This document shows positions 14,662 through 23,326 of a stretch of DNA of 64,000 nt, piece after piece (the stretch's first letter is position 1; each line of letters opens with the position of its first letter). Both the position numbers and the translations under genes were made by a program. The notes beneath the pieces are model-generated. The model had not been told where the DNA came from. It searched no databases and worked only from the letters and a program-made list of their open reading frames with translations. This DNA is from Paralvinella palmiformis (lineage: Eukaryota > Annelida > Polychaeta > Terebellida > Alvinellidae), in assembly GCA_025642065.1 (NCBI GenBank), contig JAODUP010000943.1, positions 70,001-134,000 of the forward strand, read 5' to 3'.

Positions 14662-15499
14662 TTTGAGCTGCTTCTATACACTTTATCCACCAAACACAGG
14701 ATGTTTCGTCTTCCTTCTGTACCAGGTCATACTATTTGCTATACAGTAAAAGTATCATTTTGTTTTTCAGCGCGGATGAAGACATCGACAGCACATTCCC
14801 TACAAACATCGTTCTTTCTTCCGATGGAAACTGTCTATGGGTGCCACCCGGACTCTTCCTCAGCACGTGTAAGATCGACATCACGTGGTTCCCATTCGAC
14901 GACCAGAAGTGCAATATGAAGTTTGGTTCGTGGACATATCATGGAGCGGATCTGAATCTCGTTCTGGAAGGAGAGGGCGGGGATGATTCAAGTTTTATCC
15001 CGAACGGGGAATGGGAACTAATAGGTAGGAATTGGCACGTTTATTTACCCCGTGTTTATTGATTTTGCTTACATAATTGAAATTAAGACTAACACGTCAT
15101 ACGATTTGTTGATCTTTCAAAATATAATATGTTCTAAGTTGGATCTATTCAATATTATTAATAATCCCTTTACTCGATAGTACTGTACGAGCAGTGACAA
15201 CTATAACGCCATATGTCAACAAATTGAAGTTCTTATATTATGTCTAATGTCAGGTAAAGCTGGTTAAATTATATCCATTGCAAATGCATCGTTATCTGAT
15301 CAATACGGGAACTCCAATAGATCAATCACTCAGTTCACTTTTCCTCGGCGGCAACGGTCTTCAAAGGAAATCTATTTGACGATGATATAAACAATTGTCT
15401 CATTTGTAGCATCATTAAAATCGGCCTAATTTTTAGGACTCGCACAAAGATGGCGCATACCGTATAAAGAACGAGCTACAGAGAGGGGGAGGGCCTGTC

Positions 15500-15540
<41 letters not shown>

Positions 15541-16810
15541 GTCTTTCCCGTATGTCCGCTGCGCATCAGTAACTTTCCTGCCTTTAATCCAATGTTTTAA
15601 TCGTTTGTTCTGTTTTTTTGTGTTTTTCTGTCTATCGTCATCTTCCTCCGTCTGGCGATGTCAGTCGATGACAATCTTAGCCCATCCTCGTTCTGTGAAT
15701 CACCGTGAACACACATCAAAGACTCTAACACCTGTTATTGTTGTTGTTGTTGTTGTTGTTGATTGTTTTGGTTCCATCCTGTATCACGGCCAAACCTAAA
15801 TCAACGTTATGCCTTCTATGATATTATGGTGTCGTATTCTCTTCTTATTTAGTAGAATTCCTTTGATAGATTACCAATTTTGAATCTGAGCTGCAGTTTC
15901 AATTAAGAAATCTATCAATTAAAAGGCCAAAACGGCGAACCTCCTGTAAAACTTATGATAATATTACTAAGAAATTGTTAATTTAAAGATTGTCATATCT
16001 TCTGATGGCATCTCGACTGCTCCATCTTACTCCTCACCAATCTCAGTAAATTGATTGTGCACAAATCTTCTTTATTTATATATTTGCTTAATATTTCAAT
16101 ATTCTGCTCATCATGCCACGATGTCTTATACCAATCTGTTTTTCTGAGATACGTTTTGGGAAGCATCTCTATCTTCTGTAAATTTTATTTTGCTGATCAA
16201 GATATACGAAAAATGATTTGATTTTCACGTAATTATAGGAAATTTATTTACATTAGATTTCAAAAACGTTGCTATAATTCAAATCAATTGCTTGTTTTAG
16301 ATTTTAGAATTTCCATTACTTGTAATGGTATTGTGCAATTATAAATAAGTCCTATGACGATATGGCATGTTAATTGCAATATTAAGTCCGATAATTTTAA
16401 GACACAATTTTAAAATCTTATCCAAAATCACTTTGGTCATTGAATCAAATATAGAACGCCCGAAAAGGCTTAGCACTCACGGATTAAACTCTTTTATTGG
16501 ACATCAACAATAAAAAATGTCCAGCAGTGTAATTTTGATCAGTGTAGTATCTAATTTTTAGAAGAAGACACTTTTAAGATTTGTGATTCTTCTAAAGTCA
16601 CATTCGGTCAGACATTGGTTGATACGGTTATGATTCCTGGATTATCCATTCTTTATAGCTTCCCTTGTCTAAGATATTGTTTTAATATCAATATCCCTCT
16701 TTTTTAATACATATTTTCTTTCGTTACGTTTTGTCTATTTATCAGTCTAGACCTCTCTGTATCTGCCCGTCTAACTGTCTACACGTATTTCCGTCTATCT
16801 GTCTATTTGT

Positions 16811-16858
<48 letters not shown>

Positions 16859-16883
16859 TTCTCTCTCTCTTTCTCTCTGTCCG

Positions 16884-16928
<45 letters not shown>

Positions 16929-16967
16929 CTTGTGTGTGTGTGTGTGTGTGTGTGTGTGTCTGTCTCT

Positions 16968-17025
<58 letters not shown>

Positions 17026-17050
17026 CCCTCTTTCTCTCTCTCTCTTTCTT

Positions 17051-17088
<38 letters not shown>

Positions 17089-17099
17089 TCTCTCTTTTC

Positions 17100-17167
<68 letters not shown>

Positions 17168-17970
17168 GTCCGTTTGCTGTGTTTACACCATACTGTAGTC
17201 CTTAGTCAGCACCACCCCACCCCTCTCCTACGTGTCGCTTCTTGTAACGGATGCGTTGCCTATCTTTCCAGGTATGCCCGCCATACGGAATGTCAACAAA
17301 TATGAGTGTTGTCCAGAACAATATGTTGACATAACGTTTACCATTCATATCCGGCGTAGAAAGCTCTACTATGTGTTTAATTTGGTTGTTCCCTGCCTTA
17401 TGATGTCCGGTCTCTCTCTGCTCGTCTTTGCTATGCCCCCAGAAGCCGGGGAAAAGATAACTTGTGGTAGGTCTATCAGTACTAGCCCGTTCTCATGTTG
17501 CGCCATTGGCCTTTGATGTATTCTTTTCTCGCCCCGCCCGCACCCTTTCCCCCCGCACCCCGCACCCATACACACCGACGACGATGATGGCGATGTTCAG
17601 GCGTACCGGCCGTGAAGAACGTCAACAAATACGCCTGCTGTCCCGAACAATACATAGATATAACCTTCACCATACACATCAGAAGAAGAACGCTATATTA
17701 TGGCTTTAACTTGATAATCCCGTGCGTATTAATATCATCAATGGCTCTTCTCACCTTCACGCTGCCGCCGGATGCCGGGGAGAAAATCTCGTTAGGTAAG
17801 TCAGGTGACCGATCCCGAGAACCAACGCGTGACGCAAGATACGACAGGAGGCGCTGTCACCTCTACTCGGCGTGAAATGTGGCAATAGAATAATGTTATA
17901 TATTTGCCGACAAAGCAATATTTATTAATAATTAATTATTTAGGAAATTATTGCATTTTAGTAATATGTG

Positions 17971-18023
<53 letters not shown>

Positions 18024-21000
18024 CATACTACATACATACATACTGCATATACATACATACGTACATACATATATACACAATCCAATAATTAATTCTATTC
18101 ATCAGGGGTTACAATACTCCTATCATTGACGGTGTTCCTGTTGCTGGTCGCAGAAACAATGCCCCCTACCTCTGACGCGGTACCTCTAATAGGTGAGAGG
18201 GATTGTCCCATCAAATAGAGAGGCATGTCTATCATACTGTAGTCAAACCACCTGTCTCATTCGTAGCCCGGTCATTAACGTGCATGCCATGAGAGACGGA
18301 CGGCAAGAACGAAATGCGGCCAGACCGATCTGAGCGCGTCGTTCTTGACGTTCAGCGACGTACCACAAACGAGACGTCCTTTAACAGTAATAATGTTCGG
18401 TAGTATTATTTAATAGCAGACATGGGATCAATTCCATTTTGGCATTTCTAATTCCAATTCCATTCAATTCCATTTGGTCAATCCAATTCCGCATAAAATT
18501 TATCGATTCCAATTCCGTTTTCACCTACTACTTTTTACCATGAGTTGGTGCTCCGAGTACCTACTCCGAGTACCTACTTGGAATACCTACTCCGAGTAGT
18601 TTATATTGCAAGTAGGCTTGTCGTGGAAAAAAATATTTCTGAATTAAAAAATTAAATGGTAAATTAATTTGTGGATTTAATTTGTTTGTAAGAAACTTCA
18701 ATTCCAATTCCAATTCAAAATTTATCAATTCCAATTCAATTTTTTTATTATAATCAATTCCAATTCCAGAATTGGAATTGACCATCAATTCCAATTCCGG
18801 AATTGAATGGACCCCATGTCTGTTTAATAGCCGTTAGCAGTGATCCATGGCTGTATTGTTCTTGTACGGAGCGGTCACAGCATCCATGAGAGCAAATGAT
18901 CGCTTCCAGTTCGCGGACAATTCGCTAGATGTCAACACGATTTCGGACCCGCTTCCAGACACCGGGTAATTAATAACCGGGTGTCCGAAATACGACTTTG
19001 TAATATCAAGTTGCTGTTTATAACATGACCCGCTAATAACCCAGGCTAGGTTAGCTGTTGCTGTGCTCGCTTGTTTTGCTGTTGTTGCTGTTCTCGTTGT
19101 AGCCGTTGTTTTCGTAGAGCATGAATTAAGTTGAAGTATTTTGTTTCCTGACCAGTTAACGCCATCATTCCGTCAGCCGATCGACAGTTCATTGTTCCGA
19201 CCACCCATTTTTCCGACCACTCATTTTTCCGACATCCATTTTTCCGACAGTGTCCAATATTTAGACCAGTTTAAAATTTTAGCATCAAATTAAAAATATC
19301 ACGTCTTCTGGAACAGAAATGAAGTAGGTCTATTACCCGTGAAGTGTGTGTCGTCGACACGTTTCCGTGAGATACTGACAGTGACCTACAAACTCTGATG
19401 CTCTTTTCCTATCTACCCACAACTCTTCTAACTGTCGCGTTACAAGAACGTCTTAGGCATCCTAATGCGAACGTTTAATTTTAAACAAAGGTTTAATTTT
19501 TCATAAATACTTCTATTTCGTTGCTTCTCCACGGGGCTAACAGGTAGCACGATTTGTCATAGTTGAAGGGTGTTTCATCTTTTATTTCGTTTCAGCACCC
19601 TTGGAGGTTATTAATCAATCCTTATCAGTAATGTGACCGTAAAACAGCAAAATTTACATTTAGATTTTGCCTCAATCTCGTTTAGTTTATATGTGTTGGC
19701 TATCACTATTAAACTATTAAGTATTTAAAACTAACACGCACGCCCGAACACACACACACACACACACACACACACCTTCTACAGACACAGATACAGGCGC
19801 GCGCACGAATGATCGCGCATATATACACATCCAGGTGGTTCTATCCCGCATGAAGACTGGGGCCTAACGGTAAAATCAAGTGTCGGAATACTGGGCTATC
19901 AGAACAATGAGATGTCGAATTATATGTAGACCATTTTGCTGACACGTTATGTAATGTCTAATCGACATAATATAGTTACTGCTGTCAGAGAGTACAGTAA
20001 AGGAATAGTCCATTGGTCAAGACGGGTCTCTCTCTCTCTATAACCTGTTATTGTTAGAAGTAATATCGGGTCTCATTTGACATTTCCTCGATAGCTTATT
20101 AACAAAGTGTTGGAATAGAAACCATGAAGTCCCGGGCTAGAATCCAACACCTGTCTGCTGGTCATTGGCGACTTACAACGGGTTGGCCCAGCCATAAAGT
20201 TTTTTCGATTTGACGATGATATATTTTTTTTGTATGTGGTTTCTGTGCCTGAAAATGGCAGCTTTCTACGGTATATGGTACCTAATTGTACGAATCAGAG
20301 GGTAAAACGGCAATTCGCTCGCCATGACCAACTGACCGGGGTGTATACAACATATAGCTGTCAGTTGTAGGCCAATAGTTCATCAGCCGTTGTAAGTTCT
20401 CATTCTACAACTCAGCTGACATAATCCTTAACGAGGTTAAATATTTCGTTTCTTCTTGAAAAAGTAGATTTTCAGAATTTGTTTCTAAACTGTATTCAGA
20501 GTAAACAAACAAACAAACAAACAAACAAACAAACAAACAAACAAACAAACAAACATATTATTTTGAAGCAGTCTAGTAAAGAGATACCGAGTCTAATGTA
20601 ATTTAGTTAACATATTATGGGAGAGTCTCCAATGGTCTATTCCCTTAACTGTTAAAGGTTTAACAATAACATGATCCAGTTTGTGAAGAAATACTGCTCA
20701 GCGTACATATCCTAAATATCGTTTCCCTTTCCCAAACATCGGTTGCCTCGACCTATTCACCAGTCTACATATCCCACGCATTGCTTCCCTTATTCCTAAT
20801 TCATTGCTCAACACATCCCACATATCGTTCCACGCATTCTACATCACACCGTCTTTATCCCTTCGATATCGGAGTTATTTGATTTAAATCATTTGATTTA
20901 AATCATTTGATTTAAATCATTTGAATTAAATCATTTGATTTGAATCATTTGATTTAAATCATTTGATTTAAATCATTTGAATTAAATCATTTGATTTGAA

Positions 21001-23258
21001 TGAATTAAATCATTTGATTTGAATCATTTGATTTAAATCATTTGATTTAAATCATTTGAATTAAATCATTTGATTTGAATCATTTGATTTAAATCATTTG
21101 ATGTAAATCATTTGAATTAAATCATTTGATGTAAATCATTTGAATTAAATCATTTGATTTGAATCATTTGATTTAAATCATTTGATTTAAGTCATTTGAT
21201 TCGAATCATTGATTTGAATTATGTTTCTTTTGAATTGTTGTGATTATTCCATTGTTTTAAATTATTTATTTTGTAAACATGTGATCTATCAAAAACATGA
21301 TTGGTTTTTCTAAAATCAATTGTTACCTATGTTGGATAATTATTTTTTCATATATTTATAATTGAATTGCCTATTAGATTTCAACACCATGTAATGTAAT
21401 CTTAACGAGTCATACAGTTGAGTGACAATTCTCCCAACTCTATAGTTGGGATGATCTTGGGAGATCAAGACACTACAAATAGGTGTCAATGTGGAAATTG
21501 GGTGAATTTGGGATGATCTGAATTTGGACATCACGTCATATCTTTTCTATGCATTTAGGAGATTATTGAGTCAATGTTTAGGTTACTTTGGTTTATAAGA
21601 TGAACATTCACATAGGTTCACCGTTGATAGTTATCTTGTGCTGAATACATACCAGAAGAAGTGTTTGACTATTGTTCTTGAAGAAAAAAATCGATTTAAA
21701 ATTAAAAAATCAGATTTTTTAAATTAAAATAAATTCTGATAGTTTTTTTCCAACCCTGTTCAGTATCCTTTCAATCTTTTATTCCTTTTCATATCGTCTT
21801 CCTCAAATCTGGAGTCCTTTCCTAAATGTCTCATTTCGTTCTCTACTCTCTTTGTGTTTCCCCCACCACACCCGATGCTAATTTCTACATCCTATTTATT
21901 TGTTTCCCAAGCCATCTATCATTCTTAACCCATCATATCGTTCCTTCCCATCCTCAATCTGTTCCCATATCCACATGTCGTCCACCTCATTCCGTTCCCA
22001 ACATTCTCAAGTCGTACCCTATATGCCGCATGTCACTCCTCACATCTCTCATCTCGTTCCTCACGCCCCGCGCCATTGCCCAAATTCCACTTCCTATGCC
22101 TCATGTGGTCTCCTGCATATTCATAAAAGCGTCACGATGCTGCGCATGTTTTGGAGTTAACTCGCCACTTCCGGTTGTTCGACGCCTACGCAATACTTCT
22201 TTCGGGACGATCACGTGCCACATGACCCGCTATTAATCCCGCTAGGGGGCGTGCTTGCTTCACCCAATCAGCGCTCCGGCTCCTCTCTCGTCTCAGCGAA
22301 TTACGAGTTTGTTCTTGTGGATATCACGTGACTAGTCGGTGTTTGGTGGGACAGGGGCATTGCTGGCTTCCAGTGGTAGGAACACCCACCCACGTCCTCA
22401 GAATCTGTTTATCCCCATCCTCCCATTGAAACCGCCCCCGACTCCATCATCACCACCACTACCCCGTCTACCAACCTACACACAGCGCCATCTAGCTGCC
22501 GACGACGAGACGAGGCTTTTACGTCACAGCTGGCAGCACGATCGTAGTGCGGCCATGTGCGGTGACGTCACAGTAACCAGGTCAAAGTTTGTTATAATGG
22601 TAGTTGTAGAATATGGCGTTGGTATGTAAGTAGTTCGATGATGTTAATTAATATAAATTTTTATCACATGTCTGTTTTGTCTGATTTTTTGTTTTTGTTT
22701 TCTTTCGTTAATTTTTATCATTTTTAATTTGTGGTTTTTATCTAATAGTATAATGAATTCAATCTAAACGCGTTTTGCATACAGTGTCATATGGTCCAGC
22801 CATGGAGGGAGTACTGTACGGATAAACGTGAGAATTACTACCTGGAATTTTCTCGATCAAGGTCACCAGGTCAAATAAAACTATCTGTATATACGATCGT
22901 TTCCGATAGTGAGGCAGCTATATACTTGTACCACGATTATCACAGCGACTTATCAGACTTTTCCCATCTATTTTATGGGATTTGTTAGCATTAATCTCCA
23001 GGTGATGATATACGAAAATTTGACCTTGGTGTTAACCTTCAAAGTTCATAGAGTTCCCTCAAACAGTTTTGCGCGATACGCTTATGCCGTAATACCAAAC
23101 TTACCCCCACCATTCCTCTAAATATAAAGTGTTTAATGAACGAGTCTGGTCCGGGAAATTCCGATTTAAAGTGAACATCTTTCATTTATAGCAGGAAAGT
23201 GGACTACTGTTATTACTCATCCACATAATGTATATTACCTGATTATACAGATTAACTG

Positions 23259-23326
<68 letters not shown>

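Larger units (their letters stand above)
12896..14770 (+). other. nAChR intron 4
   Basis: No receptor exon. It holds an antisense P2RX7_C-like exon (13698-13823), a 34-base minisatellite (14317-14458) and a (CA)n run of about 50 bases at 14608-14658. Confidence 0.8.

Noticed and set aside
16731..17305. Open frames of 120-155 codons
   Set aside because: They are translations of (TA)n, (CT)n and (GT)n tracts.
22339..22629. 96-codon frame in GC-richer DNA
   Set aside because: Proline-rich chance frame with no domain and no continuity to receptor exons.
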